This document shows, one piece after another, positions 36,091 to 55,161 of a stretch of DNA of 64,000 nucleotides; within the stretch, counting starts at the first letter, position 1, and every line of letters starts with the position of its first letter. Source of the stretch: Ganoderma boninense (Eukaryota; Basidiomycota; Agaricomycetes; Polyporales; Polyporaceae); assembly GCA_002900995.3 (NCBI GenBank), contig CM035307.1, positions 1,302,001 to 1,366,000 on the forward strand. Direction: 5' to 3'. The notes under the pieces are model-generated. The model saw only the letters and a program-made list of their open reading frames with translations, had not been told where the DNA came from and did not search any database. Position numbers and translations under genes: made by a program.

Positions 36091-36942
36091 TCAGGTGCTC
36101 TTGCGAGACTTGCGAGGCTTGCGTGAACCCCGCGCCTTAGACCCTCCGACTTCCAACCCTGCCATCGCATCGACGACGGTTTCAACGACGTCTCCAAGAC
36201 CCATGTGGCTCTCCTCCCGCACGATTGTTGCCAACGGGGTACCGCTCTTGGCAGCCCTTCGACTACGATTGTATGGACTACGTAGCGCAGTAGCGTCGCG
36301 AGCAAGGATGAAGAGCCCCTGGCTAGGGTCTTCCCAGCTGTCCTCCGGATAAATCACTTTGACGGCGTAGTCGTGATCTTCAGCGATGAGCTCCTCTGTT
36401 GCGAGGTCGTCTTGGGCCACGGCTCGCGTAATCACAGCCTCGGGATCGGAACGCAGAAGGGCATGGATGCGATCCCAGCGGTCATGATCATGATCGTTCG
36501 GGGGTTTGGAGGGGGTAGAGTCGCCCGACTCGGATAAATCCCCTGTGCTGGGGCTCGACGGGTCCTCATCCGAGGGCTCGGATTCTTCAGGGGACGGGGC
36601 GAATAGTGCAGTAGGGGATGCGTGGTAGTGAACGTTGACGTTGACCTGCTGCTGGTTGATTACGTTATAGCCTGGGCTGGAGACTGGTGTACGAGGCTTC
36701 GTCTGGCGCGAAGCCTCGTTAACAGGGCTATTAGGAGGAATGGGAGGGTCTACGTTCGGGCACCCGGAGCGCTGGTGTCCCCGCCGGGGTTGTCTGCAAT
36801 ACTGGCACCGACGTACATTCGCCTGAGGGGATTCTGCAGGAGGTGTGCCTGCGTAACGAGCCCCGCTTCGGGTCTGGCGTCGTACTGGGGTGGCAGGAGG
36901 GGTGGCGAGGGAGGTGATCACGGCGATCTGGTTTCGGTTCAT
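36091..36942 (-). CDS. Unknown protein with C-x2-C-x6-H-x4-C motif (gene B of a neighbouring pair)
   Basis: Not recognised as a named family. ATG 36942 (MNRNQIAVITSLATPPATPVRR) is chosen as start; an in-frame ATG at 37047 would add 35 residues. The motif VRRCQYCRQPRRGHQRSGCPN resembles that of the neighbouring gene: CxxC, a Pro three residues on, Gly-His, four residues, Cys-Pro. The middle is Ser/Pro/Asp-rich. The C-terminal part (DRWDRIHALLRSDPEAVITRAV, ELIAEDHDYAVKVIYPEDSW, LFILARDATALRSPYNRSRR) looks folded, and the end is strongly basic (SRKPRKSRKST), compatible with nuclear location. It shares an intergenic region with NOP14 on the other strand. Function unknown. Confidence 0.6.
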   Translation of the reverse strand: MNRNQIAVITSLATPPATPVRRQTRSGARYAGTPPAESPQANVRRCQYCRQPRRGHQRSGCPNVDPPIPPNSPVNEASRQTKPRTPVSSPGYNVINQQQVNVNVHYHASPTALFAPSPEESEPSDEDPSSPSTGDLSESGDSTPSKPPNDHDHDRWDRIHALLRSDPEAVITRAVAQDDLATEELIAEDHDYAVKVIYPEDSWEDPSQGLFILARDATALRSPYNRSRRAAKSGTPLATIVREESHMGLGDVVETVVDAMAGLEVGGSKARGSRKPRKSRKST

Positions 36943-37047
36943 CGAGGGAGTGACCGAGTCGCGCCCACAGTAACAACGGATGTAGGAGTTTTTATATGGC
37001 TCGCCTGCTACAGCTGGGAGTGTTTCTGCACCCTTCGCGGAATACAA

Positions 37048-37433
37048 TGAAGCTTTCAGAAGTTGGCTCCCGTCTCACGGAAACAACACTTGGAATCTTG
37101 GACAACCGCACACTGACAACGAAAGGTTGTACTCTGACAAAAGGATCTGTGCACGATACAGACCATTGAGAGGTTATCGTGACTTAAGACTGCCCGTTCA
37201 ATTGCAGGCTTCCGAACACTGCGCCTTCCAAATTTGCCATGCACCGATCGCGATCCGATCTCTCGCCGTGACCGCCGTGACCGTGACATAATTTTGGGCA
37301 GACTGACGGCCGGAGCCGTACGCGGACCAGAACTGAACGACCTTGGGCTCTGGCCTGGCTCACTACTTAGCTTCTTTCGCCCGTGCCTTGCCTTCGCCCT
37401 TTATACTCTTTGCTGGTACTCTGAGCTCCGGCA
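37048..37433. promoter_or_regulatory. Divergent upstream region of gene B (-) and NOP14 (+)
   Basis: About 390 bp between divergently transcribed starts, so it should contain both promoters. No clear TATA box was picked out; the part next to NOP14 is GC-rich with C/T-rich stretches. Confidence 0.45.
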
Positions 37434-40400
37434 ATGGCGAAAGGCTCCCAGCTCAAGCAGCTCAAGACCGCTCTGCATTCCGCGGGCCTTGCACAGCAGC
37501 CACAGGGCGGAAAGAAGCGCAAGCGGGCTGCCCCGACAGAGCGCGACAAGGAGAAGAAGGCCGCGAAGTTGAAGGACATTCAGCAAAAGCTGAATCCGTT
37601 TGATGTGAAGGTTACGAAGCTCAAACATGATGTAGGCGGGAGGAGGATTATCGGGACTACGGGGCGGCCGGCCCAGAGCAAGCAGGCCGGGATTGAGCAG
37701 GTGCGTTTGAGTCTGCGAACGAATGATCGTGTATGTCTCATTGGCGGTGGTTCCTGCCTGCATTCACCCAAACAGAGGAAGAAGACTCTGCTCAAGGAGT
37801 TCGAGGAGAGGGACCGTTCGGGAGGCATTGTCGACCGCCGGTTTGGTGAAAATGACCCGACCATGTCCATCGAGGAGCGCATGCTGGAGCGTTTCACGCG
37901 TGAAAGGCAGCGTGCTTCCAAAGGCGCCGCATTCAACCTGGAAGACGAGGACGAGCTCACACATTACGGTCAAAGTCTGTCGAAGCTGGACGACTTTGAC
38001 AATGTCGGTCTCGGTCTAGACGACGAAGAAGATGATGGTCCGTACAATTAATGAAGGTCATCATTGCATTTAGGTGCTCATGGCGCGGCAGGTTTATTGG
38101 ACAGGCGGACTGTCGAGAAGTCACATTTCGGTGGATTCGGGGATGAGGACGAGGAGGATGAAGATGAGGACGAAGACGAGGTATGTGTACACCGCGGCAA
38201 TCATTTTACTCAGTTCCCAATTCTGCCCTCAGCCTGCCCGTAAGAAGTCCAAGGCTGAGGTGATGGCGGAGGTCATTGCGAAAAGCAAGCAACATAAGGT
38301 TCGTGCCGATTTTATCCAATTGGTTTAATCCCTTACCGTTCGATCCCTGCGACAGATGCTGAGGCAAACACAACAAGAAGAGGACGAGAGTCTTCGCCAC
38401 GAGCTTGACAACGAACTAGACTCTATTCGTTCACTGCTGTTCGCGGCGCCGCCCGTCCCTGGATCGTCCACCGAGAACGAAACACCGGCACCGGCACCGG
38501 CACCAGCGGCGGCACTCCCTCCAGACGACCAAGACAAGGAGTACGACCAGTACGTTCGCGAGCTCGCGCTCGACCGGAGGGCGAAGCCAAAGGACAGGAC
38601 CAAGACTGAGGAGGAGCTTGCCCTGGAAGAGAAGGAGGCTCTCGAGAAGGCGGAGAGGAGACGGGTGCGGCGGATGAACGGCGAGGAGAGCGAGAGCGAG
38701 GATGAGGGGAAAGGAAAGCGGAAGCAGACGAGGCCACGAGGCGGGGACGATCTCGACGACGACTTTGTCGAAGAGGAGGGCGACGGTTGGGGCGGTCTCG
38801 GCGTCGGTTTGGCGGAGGATGCGGCTATAAGTTCCGAGGATGATGAAGAAAGTGAAGGGGAAGGAGACGAGAGTGGCGCGGAAGGGAGCGATGACTCCGA
38901 GGGGGAGGGATCAGACGAGGAAGGCGAAGAAGACGGATCGGTGGCTGAGGAGTTCGAGAGTGCCTCGGAAGAGGCTGGGGAGGAGTCCGGTGAGGAGGGC
39001 GAGGAGGAGGCACTCGTGAAGTCAAGCCGGAAACGCCCCAAAAAACCTTCCGCTCTCCCTAAAGAGCTTCCGTACACCTTCCCCTGCCCCGAAACTCACG
39101 AAGAGTTCCTTGAGATAGTCGAGGAGATTGTGGATAGTGACGTTCCGACGGTCCTCAAACGCATCCGTACGCTCTACCATCCCAGCCTAGCAGAAGAGAA
39201 CAAGTTCAAACTGCAGGCGTGTGTTCTGTTTTACTACCCTTTGACTACGCCTAACCTCGGCTTCGCAGGGTTTGAATGACATCCTCATCGACCACATCCT
39301 CTACATCACGGCACCGCCTACACCCCGGTTCACTCTCTCACATCGTTGGTTCCTCACCTCGCCGCCCTCACTAAGTCCTATCCTATCCAATCCGCTGAGA
39401 GTTTTGTGGAGAAGCTCTCCCTCATGCACAAGAACTTGAAGCGCGGCCTTTCGAGAGGTGCTCTCGATCCCGAGGCGAAAACTTGGCCGGGGCTGCAAGA
39501 GCTCTCGCTTCTGCGCGTGATAGGTCAGATATGGTCCACGTCCGACATGAACCACCACGTTGTTTCTCCCGCTCGGTTGCTCATGGGTGCTTACCTCGGC
39601 CTGGGGCGCGTTCGGTCACTGCAGGACATAGCAAGTGGGCTGTTCTTGTGCAGTTTGTTCTTGCATTATGAGAAGATGTCGAAACGATTCGTCCCTGAGG
39701 CTATGAACTTCTTGGTCAACTCAACCCTTCACCTCGCACCGCATCCGTATACGGACGTCGGTTCATTACCCGGCAACTTCCCTGCACAGGACTTCAGGAC
39801 AGCGCTGACGCTCCCACTTGGAATCATTGCGAAGAAAGCGAAGAAGCTATCGGCGAACAAACCCGATTTGACCAATTGCCTATGTGGCGAGTCGCTCGGA
39901 GAGCAGACGAAGGTCGACTTACTTGGCCTTACCTGGGAACTGCTTGGCAGGTTCGCCGACCTGTACAAGGGTCTGGACGGGTTCATCGAGCTCTTCACTC
40001 CCATTCAAGAGACTCTCACCGCTGTGGAGGACAGTAGACTACCTCCCGACCTTTCGACGCGCCTGCAGTCGTTGCGAGACTCGCTGGGTCGTCTGCTGAA
40101 GTTCGCCACGCAAAGCCGTCGCCCACTTCGCCTGCAGGCCCACAAACCTATCCCCATCCCGACGTATATCCCCAAGTTCGAGCAGACGAGTTCGAACTAT
40201 CTTCGCAACCGCGACCCAGATCACGAACGGAACGAGGCGGCCAAGCTGCGCGCGCAGATCAAGCAGGAGCGCAAGGGTGCGATTCGGGAGCTCCGCAAGG
40301 ATGCTCGCTTCCTGGCGCGGAGCAGCAGAAGAAGCAGAAGCAGAAGGACAGGACGTACAACGACCGCATGAAGCGCGTGTTTGGGTCGATCGAGTCGGAG

Positions 40401-40466
40401 AGGGCAGAGGAGAAGGCGATGGAGAGGGAGAAGATGAAGGACAAACGGAGGGCTGGACGAAAATAA
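37434..40466 (+). CDS. NOP14: Nucleolar protein Nop14 (U3 snoRNP/SSU processome), with two apparent 1-nt frameshifts
   Basis: Nop14 is needed for 18S rRNA processing and 40S maturation in the nucleolus. Start 37434 (MAKGSQLKQLKTAL) leads to LNPFDVKVTKLKHDVGGRR, then KKTLLKEFEERDRSGGIVDRRFGENDPTMSIEERMLERF and SHFGGFGDEDEEDEDE, all family hallmarks, followed by long acidic stretches. The conserved C-terminal half includes LPYTFPCPETHEEFLEIV, VEKLSLMHKNLKRGL, LLRVIGQIWSTSD and FVPEAMNFLVNSTLHLAPH. Six introns; the one at 39217-39268 has a GC donor. Frame is lost between about 39330 and 39346 (TPRFTLS then SLVPHLAALTKS one base out) and again at 40314-40318, after which the true frame reads AEQQKKQKQKDRTYNDRMKRVFG and ends in KRRAGRK with TAA at 40464-40466. 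Each looks like a single missing base. I read these as assembly errors, not gene decay. Confidence 0.9.
39217..39268 (+). other. GC-AG intron in NOP14
   Basis: The exons join as NKFKLQ / GLNDILIDHILYI, matching Nop14, only if the 52-nt intron starts GCGTGT and ends TTCGCAG. No GT donor gives the same join. GC-AG introns are a known minority class spliced by the major spliceosome. Confidence 0.75.
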
Positions 40467-40803
40467 CGCATTTGCGTCTGTGGCTTTATGTTTCCACCAC
40501 GCTGCTGTCTGTGTTATTGCAGGTGTTGTGGCGAGGCAGCTCTGTGGGTGGACTTGGTGGGCCATGGCGGGAACCAATTTCTGTGGCGAGTGTCGGAAGC
40601 GCCGAAAGCATCTTAGGATCACGTGATAGTAAGCGGCTGTAACGCGTGACGGAACGCGTCGCGGCTCCCCAACGTGACGCGCGACGCGCGCGACGACCTC
40701 CGCATACAACGACCTCTCTTGCGTTGCCGGCACCTCTGCTGTGCTCAACTTCATACCCCCGACTCTCTTCACAGCTTATGTACACCGTACGAATGCGACT
40801 GCC
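40467..40803. other. Short intergenic region between NOP14 and MEC1
   Basis: About 340 bp. It holds the NOP14 3' end and the MEC1 promoter. A GC-rich stretch of repeated CGCG/ACGCG motifs sits near 40640-40700. Confidence 0.5.
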
Positions 40804-49254
<8,451 letters not shown>

Positions 49255-49369
49255 TCACAACACCACATTCCACAGATTCGGAATCGTCGAAGATGGACTG
49301 TACAAGACATGCTCGCCGACACTGTAACATACTCATACACTCTTATTGTATTACCACGCCATGCATGTT

Positions 49370-50310
49370 CTACGGCTGAGTGGCCGCCTCGAGCTCCTTC
49401 TTGAGTTTATTTGACTCATTCTCCTGTTCGATGAGCTTATTGCGCCACTTGTGGGTGTCCTCAACTATTTGCTTCAACGCCTTCTCAATCCTCTCCGCCT
49501 CCTCTTTCTCCATCTCCTGCTGAAACTCCGGCGTCCCACCCTTCGATGCTTCCAGGGAGCCAGGATGTGCGGTGTGGAATGGGACTGGCCGTCGCTTGAC
49601 TTTGGGCAGCATGGTAGGTGGATGCGCGGTGAGGATGTTCAGAAAGGACTGGAAGGGGTCGCTGAAGACGATCTCGTCATACTGCCAGGAGTGAACGGGA
49701 CCAGACTTGAGAGCGTTCTCAAGAGTGGGTATCTCGGGCTCACCGCTTTTGGCGGTCCAGGGGTGCAGTTTGAGGTGATGGTAGAACGTGATGGCTTTCT
49801 CGCCCGACTCCTGGACAAAGTATACGCGGATGGTGACCTCGAATTCACCCCACCTGATGTGTTCTTGAGCACAGAAGGTTGAAATCCGCGGTAAACGACA
49901 CGTACCCTGTCTCAGATACCTCAAAAGGAGGCTTGTCTACATCTATAAAGTAAAGGTAGGCGGATGGATGCGCGGGTGGCGCAAGGCGTACTCACTTCGA
50001 TTGGGATTGGGATACGTATCATGCAGCTTGAACGAAACCTTCTTTATGAAGTATCCCAAGTCGTCCGCTCCTCCGACTGTATCAGAGTCCGGCACAGAGG
50101 CCGCACCTCGTACGGCGACAGTCCATCGGTGTGTGTGGTCAGGATGCGGTAGCTCATCCCGCTCTTCCTGAGTCAAGGCCCATGCAGTGTTTCCATAGAT
50201 GACAGGACGATGTATCGTCACTCCCTGTAGCCAGAAAACAGTAAGAATTAGCAGGATATCGGGGGTGGGGAGATACGCACTCGGACGCGGACGCGGTCGT
50301 TGGAGGCCAT
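49370..50310 (-). CDS. YAF9: YEATS-domain protein Yaf9
   Basis: Yaf9 is the shared YEATS reader of acylated histone H3 in the NuA4 acetyltransferase and SWR1 remodelling complexes. Exon 1 (50310-50281) encodes MASNDRVRVR; exon 2 starts at 50224 with GVTIHRPVIYGNTAWAL. A small exon gives NVDKPPFEVSETG, joining to WGEFEVTIRVYFVQESGEK and TFYHHLKLHPW, the core of the YEATS fold including the aromatic cage region. The DNA for THRWTVAVRG and DLGYFIKKVSFKLHDTYPNPNR is also typical. The C-terminus is a Glu/Lys-rich coiled coil (EMEKEEAERIEKALKQIV, NKLIEQENESNKLKKELE), as in Yaf9 and GAS41. All joins are in phase. Its stop is about 115 bp from that of the convergent MEC1 gene. Confidence 0.93.
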
Positions 50311-50442
50311 GGTGGACGCGGTCGAGGCGAGTCGCGCCGGATCGGAAGTTGAGACTCCGCCTTACGCGCGCACTTGACCCCGCCCCTTGCTCCCGATCCT
50401 CTACCACCACTCACTCACATCTCATTCCTGCATCGTCTCAAA

Positions 50443-50913
50443 ATGCTCAACGCTCTTGTGAACAGTCAGTGTCCATGGCCAGCGGTGCCGGAGGATGTTC
50501 CGCTGATTAGCGTATTTTCGCCGCAGAGCCCAACCGTGTAGTGGAGATGCAGAAGCTCGTGCAGGTGAGTCTTTGCTCCTAGCCCTTGCATGCGCCGTCG
50601 AGCACGTCGTTCAACTCGTGGTGCGCGTTCTGCAGAACTCGCATGCTCCTATTTACTACCGCCTTCCTCGCTCGAAGCTCTACGTCAGTGAGTACCATTC
50701 CCGACGATGCCGATTTGACCATCCCTTAAAACCACCCCCACTCTTCAGACGGCTACTACGCCCTCTTCACCGTCGGTATGGGCCTGACCGCTGTCGGTGC
50801 CTACAAGCTCATCCGGGTATGGCTTTCAGGACTGCATCTTCACTTTGATCGTTCCAGCTAACGATCCTGCTCGCGCCATCCCCCTTGCGCAATAGGGCAA
50901 GCCTTCGGAATGA
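50443..50913 (+). CDS. COX7A: Cytochrome c oxidase subunit 7a-like protein
   Basis: A small single-pass subunit of respiratory complex IV in the mitochondrial inner membrane. Five tiny exons give a protein of about 60 residues: MLNALVN, KPNRVVEMQKLVQ, NSHAPIYYRLPRSKLYV, NGYYALFTVGMGLTAVGAYKLIR, GKPSE. The pattern of an amphipathic start, a Pro-Ile-Tyr..Leu-Pro-Arg segment and one membrane helix matches the fungal COX7a family. No separate ORF this short would be called without splicing; each intron has GT..AG ends and joins are in phase. Stop TGA at 50911-50913. The next gene on the same strand, COA3, also serves complex IV. Confidence 0.85.
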
Positions 50914-51338
50914 GTAGTCAGCATGGTCTAGCGTACTGGTGCAATGCGACGACAATGTAGCCCTCCATCTGTTCCTAATCCACTATCCTAGACGAGGGAT
51001 TCCCCATTGTGTGAGACGCAAAGAACATGCAGAACATGAGCTCGCCCGACACCCGATCACCTTCCGAATTTCTCCGTGACTTAGGCGAACGCGCTCCGGT
51101 AATGATAGCCCACTCATCGTATGGCTATTTGGCACGCCGAGAACATGTTCAGGCCATCCTCTTCTACGCATGAATGTCATAAATCGAGTGCAGCAAGGCT
51201 GAAAGAATACGAATGCCAGTTATTTGCACGTGGTCTCGGCCTCGGATGTGCGCGCGCGTGTAGCAGCGCCGTTCCCGGACGGTGACGGTCTTCTGCTCTC
51301 AACCTCCACCTTGCTCATCTGTCTCTGCTCGCATCCCA
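50914..51338. other. Intergenic between COX7A and COA3
   Basis: About 425 bp containing the COX7A 3' end and the COA3 promoter. No other feature is recognised. Confidence 0.5.
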
Positions 51339-51901
51339 ATGACGGACCAGTATGTTGACCCCAAGTTTGCCCGCGCGTCCTACCGGCCCCAAAACGTACG
51401 TCTCCACCACATGTAACACAGCGGAAACTCTCCATGAACACGACCCTTCTCTAGATTATGTCTCCGGGGTTGAAACGCGCGCGCGAGCCCTTCAAGCTCC
51501 GTAACACCCTGACCGGCCTTGTTCTTGCCGGATTCGCTGTCGGCGTATGGGCCTACTCGATCGGCGCTGTGAAACAGGACGACTTCGGAGACGTAGATGA
51601 AGAGGCGCGCGCGCTCATGGCAGGCTCTGGACTGCAGAATCCGGTGAATGGTGTAGCAGAGGGGAGAACCGCGGACGTGGCGAAGGCGAGCTCAATCGTT
51701 GCACCGGCATCTCCTGTCGCGGAACCATCACCACCATCTACCCCCGTTTCCGGCACTCGTAGAGGCATTCTGCCCCCACTGCTCGAACATCGATTCCCCC
51801 GCCTTCTTGATCCTCAAACGGGCACACTCGTGTGGAATGCGCCCCCGGTGGACAATCTTGGGAAGCTCAGGCTGGCAGGTGGTACAAAACGGGTCGCGTA
51901 G
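51339..51901 (+). CDS. COA3: Cytochrome c oxidase assembly factor 3 (Coa3)
   Basis: Coa3 is an inner-membrane protein that couples Cox1 synthesis to complex IV assembly. ATG 51339 encodes MTDQYVDPKFARASYRPQN; after a 59-nt intron the second exon begins IMSPGLKRAREPFKLRNTLTG, then one membrane helix (LVLAGFAVGVWAYSIGAV) and KQDDFGDVDEEA, the conserved Coa3 core. The remaining ~90 residues are Ala/Pro/Ser-rich and then GTLVWNAPPVDNLGKLRLAGG; this extension beyond the core is long compared with yeast Coa3. Stop at 51899-51901. Confidence 0.85.
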
Positions 51902-52377
51902 GTTGTTGGAATGGAAAAGTACATACCCCTCTAATCCTCACCTATTGTACTCAAGACATAATCCCCATTCAGCATCCCACATCATACGTTCAGGTATAGA
52001 GAACACGACATAGAGCATAGCATATATTCACAGCACAACAACACATACAACTGAAAGCGACTAGCGAACACGACGAACGCCTAACAAAACACGATTCCAC
52101 GATACAGACAATTGTCCCTTGGGTAACGCTGCGTTCTTCCGAATCCTGGGCACAAACATCCGTCTAGAATAGCTCTCACACAATGACTGCACACCTGAGC
52201 GGGATGACGAGCTTCTGCTGCTGCGTCCATCCAGCGCGAGTCTGGAGACAAGGTGCCAAAGCTCAGGCCGCCGCGGCGTACAGCCCCTCCGGCTGCCTTC
52301 CAAACCGCACGCAGCAACGAATACCATCCCCACAGTCAGCCCTCGCATCCTCCATGCACCAGTCAAGCTCAAGACAC
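51902..52377. other. Intergenic between convergent COA3 and RNase III genes
   Basis: About 475 bp, AT-richer than its flanks, holding the 3' ends of both genes. No other feature is seen. Confidence 0.5.
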
Positions 52378-53789
52378 TCACGAGACGTATATGCCGAGGT
52401 GCAGAAGCCCCTCCTTGGCGGCCTCGTTGCGCGCGGCCTTCTTCGTGCTCCCGCGGCCGCGCCCGAGGCACTCGTTCTCGCACATGGCGCGCACGACCCA
52501 GATCGGCGTCGTCTTGGTGCCCTCGCCCTCGCTGTCGAGGTACACCCACTCGACGCACTTGCCCTGTTGCTGCATGTGCTGGTTGAACAGCGACAGGTGC
52601 CCCACATTCCCCGGGATGCGCGGCGGTGGCGGGATCGACCACGATTGTGCAGGGAGTCCCTGCATCCCCCCACCAGCGAAGTCGGGCGTTGCGGTTCCCG
52701 AGGAGCTGGAGAGCGGCGGGGATAGCGAGACGTGCCGATAGATCGTGCGCAGCGTGGGGTAGGCGGGCTCAGGCTCGGGGGGCAGGCCGTGCTGCACGCG
52801 GACGATGCGGTACGCCTCGGCGATGTAAGGGCGGAAGAGCGGGTGCAGCCAGTTCTTGGACACCTCGAGCCCGCGGTCGAGATACACGCCGCCTACGAAG
52901 GACTGAAGCAGGGGTTAGCTGGTTCTCAGCGATGGGGTGTGCATTACCTCAAAGAGATCAGCTGGTGTTCGTCCCGATGAAGTTGGGGCCATAAGCATGC
53001 AACTCGGTTAGTTGAGGAAACGTAGTTGCGTACCTTGGATGTTGGTCGAGGCCTGAAGCGTGATCGCCTGGGCGGGATGCATGCGCAGCCTCTCCGGCAA
53101 GCGGTACTGGACGGAGCTGATAGAGCGGTGATCAAAACGCGTTCCCTGTTCCTGTTCCCAGTCCGGCATGATAGGGAACACTCTTACATGGAAGCGAGTG
53201 TCGGGTTCCCAACGACAAGGGCCCTGATTTTCTGACAAGGTAGAGGTAGTCAGCAGCCATTGTCAGGCAGCCAGCGGCGCAGCTCCGCTCACCGTCGAAG
53301 GCCCGACACGCAGGCACGGAAAGACCTCTCTCAGGAGCCCCGTCACGACCAAGCTGAGGACGGTGTCCCCCAGATGCTCAAGCCTAGTACGACATCGAGC
53401 GTTAGCAGGCTAAATGACGCACGGCGATGATAGGGCACTGGCACGTACATCTCGTTATCCGGGCTGGGATCGTCCGGCATGTCCTCGAAGACATGTGTGG
53501 GGCGCGCGAAGAAGCTCCGATGGGTGAAGACCTGCAGGCGCAGCTGTTCGGACAGGATCTCCGGGAGAGGCGGCATTCCATTGGGAAACTCGGGTCTACG
53601 AACGCGTCCTCAGCATTGATCCTGCCCTGTGGAGCTTGGAGAGGTTTATCCGGACGTACTTGAGAGGAGCGCGGCCAGTAGGAGGCGGCGCAAGACGAGG
53701 CAGACCAAGCCCGCTAGCAAGGAGGATGGTAAGGTGAGCGGTGGGCAGGCATCCAGTGGGCAGAAGACGTACGTGGCGGGGGACGCCAT
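52378..53789 (-). CDS. Ribonuclease III with C-terminal dsRNA-binding domain
   Basis: Double-strand-specific endoribonuclease. The RNase III domain reads LPEILSEQLRLQVFTHRSFF, then across an intron (M)LEHLGDTVLSLVVTGLLRE, the signature motif with catalytic Glu and Asp, then VGNPTLASIALKYRLPERLRM and DLFEAFVGGVYLDRGLEV, which keeps the second catalytic Asp/Glu pair. So the active site looks complete. After a Ser/Pro-rich linker the dsRBD is visible: KCVEWVYLDSEG, PIWVVRAMCENECLGRGRGSTKKAARNEAAKEGLLHLGI. One RNase III domain plus one dsRBD is the Rnt1/bacterial layout, and no Dicer helicase or PAZ is present. Start is uncertain: ATG 53789 needs an intron (donor GTACGT, acceptor CGTAG) to reach the domain, and its N-terminus is not conserved in appearance. 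A TATATATAA lies 69 bp upstream. Confidence 0.85.
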
Positions 53790-54182
53790 GGCCGCAGCTC
53801 ACTCGGCGCAGGGAGGGGTGTAGAGAGGAACGAGCATGTCTGTGTTCACGGGGGTGGTATATATAAGAGCGCCCTCATGTTGCGGAGATCCATCGGACTC
53901 AGTTGAGAGAATGGCTGAGAGCCGGCTGAGAGACAATTTATGCTCAAGGTTCGTCGGATCGCCCGACCACAGATCCTCCCCGGCGTCTCTCCCGCGCTCA
54001 TTGACCGTCGGTGCCGGGTAAGGCATCATTGGATACGGCTTGGACCGGTTGGCAGACGAGCGGCAGAGCGAGCAGCGCGGGAGGAGGAAGGGAAGAAAGC
54101 ATAAGATAGCGTTAAGATACACAGACATGATACACAGCGCGAAACCTCTACAGCGAACATCCACTCAATAGCCAGGCACCCA
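53790..54182. other. Intergenic between RNase III and MET16 copy 1
   Basis: About 390 bp with the RNase III promoter on the left and the MET16 3' end on the right. From 53847 onward it is repeated, with small changes, at 58033-58377. Confidence 0.6.
53858..53866 (-). promoter_or_regulatory. TATA-box candidate for the RNase III gene
   Basis: TATATATAA on plus, TTATATATA on minus, 69 bp upstream of the ATG at 53789. The same element is present at 58046-58054 in copy 2, where the gene body is lost in the gap. No mapping data are available, so this is a motif-based call. Confidence 0.5.
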
Positions 54183-55161
54183 TCACGCAGTAGCCTCCAC
54201 TGCTGGCGCAGGGGCGGCAGCCTCAGTGGCCGCCTTCTCCTTCAGCTGTGTGTGGGGTTCCGGCGGTCAGCAAGCAGGTTTACAGAGCACCACGAGGAGA
54301 GTTAAGGACGTACCTTCTTCTCCGCCTCAGCTTTCAGTTTGAAGTAGTCCACATGCAGGCCGCACTCGGTCTTCTCCTGCTTGCCTGCCCACCGGCCGGC
54401 GCGCTCCCCAGTATCGCCCGCACTGCTCTTGACGGTGCTGTGCCAGTCGCCAACGCTCCGGTAGCCCTGGCCCAGGAGCTTGTTGCGCGGGACCTTGTTG
54501 CTGTCGACATAATACTCGACGAACGGGAACGTCCAGGCGCAGAGCGGGTTCAGTTTGACGAGGCCCGTGCTGTCGACCTCCAGAGGCTGCAAGTTGGCGC
54601 GGTCTGCGCCTTGCGATGCGCGGCGGCCGGTGATCACTGCCTTCACGCCGAGCTCCTCGTACGCTCTCCGAGCAGGCTCAACCTACGTCGGGGAAAGCTG
54701 CTTCAGTCGAACGCGTTCCGAAGCGGATGATAGACCAAAACGCGCACCTTGACGAGGTAGTCATATGTCACCTCGTCCGTCTCCCAGAACTTCTGCCCGT
54801 ACTTCGTCTCGAACGCCTCCACGGTGTCGCAGCCCTCGGGCTTGTAGACGTGGACGTCGCGGCTGTACCGCTGCTTGACCTCTTCCACGAGCTCGTAGGT
54901 CTCCGGGAAGTGATAGAGCGTGTCCACAAAGATCAGCGGGGGAGGATTTTGCGTGATCTTCGAGAGCATGTCGACGGCGACGAGCCCCGTGAGCCCGAAG
55001 GCTGTCGTCTGGAAGAGCCCCGGAACGTGCTCAGCGGCCCATTCGAGAATCTGCTCGGGGGTCTGGTCGCGGAGGTAGGCGTTGATTCGGTCGACCTCCT
55101 CTGGAGAGAGGGGGAGGCTGAGAGGCTTGTCAAAGACAGGTTTTGCGGATTCAGCAGCCAT
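54183..55161 (-). CDS. MET16: PAPS reductase (phosphoadenylyl-sulfate reductase), copy 1
   Basis: Reduces 3'-phosphoadenylyl sulfate to sulfite with thioredoxin in the sulfate assimilation route to cysteine and methionine. Three exons, about 280 residues. Exon 1 (from ATG 55161) reads MAAESAKPVFDKPLSLPL, ILEWAAEHVPGLFQTTAFGLTG, IFVDTLYHFPETYELVEEV and HVYKPEGCDTVEAFETKYG; exon 2 gives EPARRAYEELGVKAVITGRRASQG, KLNPLCAWTF and DNKVPRN-type substrate-binding residues (visible as DSNKVPRNKLLGQGYRSVGDWHST). The catalytic cysteine is in KTECGLH, as in the family. Exon 3 adds an Ala-rich tail. Introns are GT..AG and in phase. A near-identical second copy lies about 4.2 kb away on the same strand. 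Confidence 0.95.
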
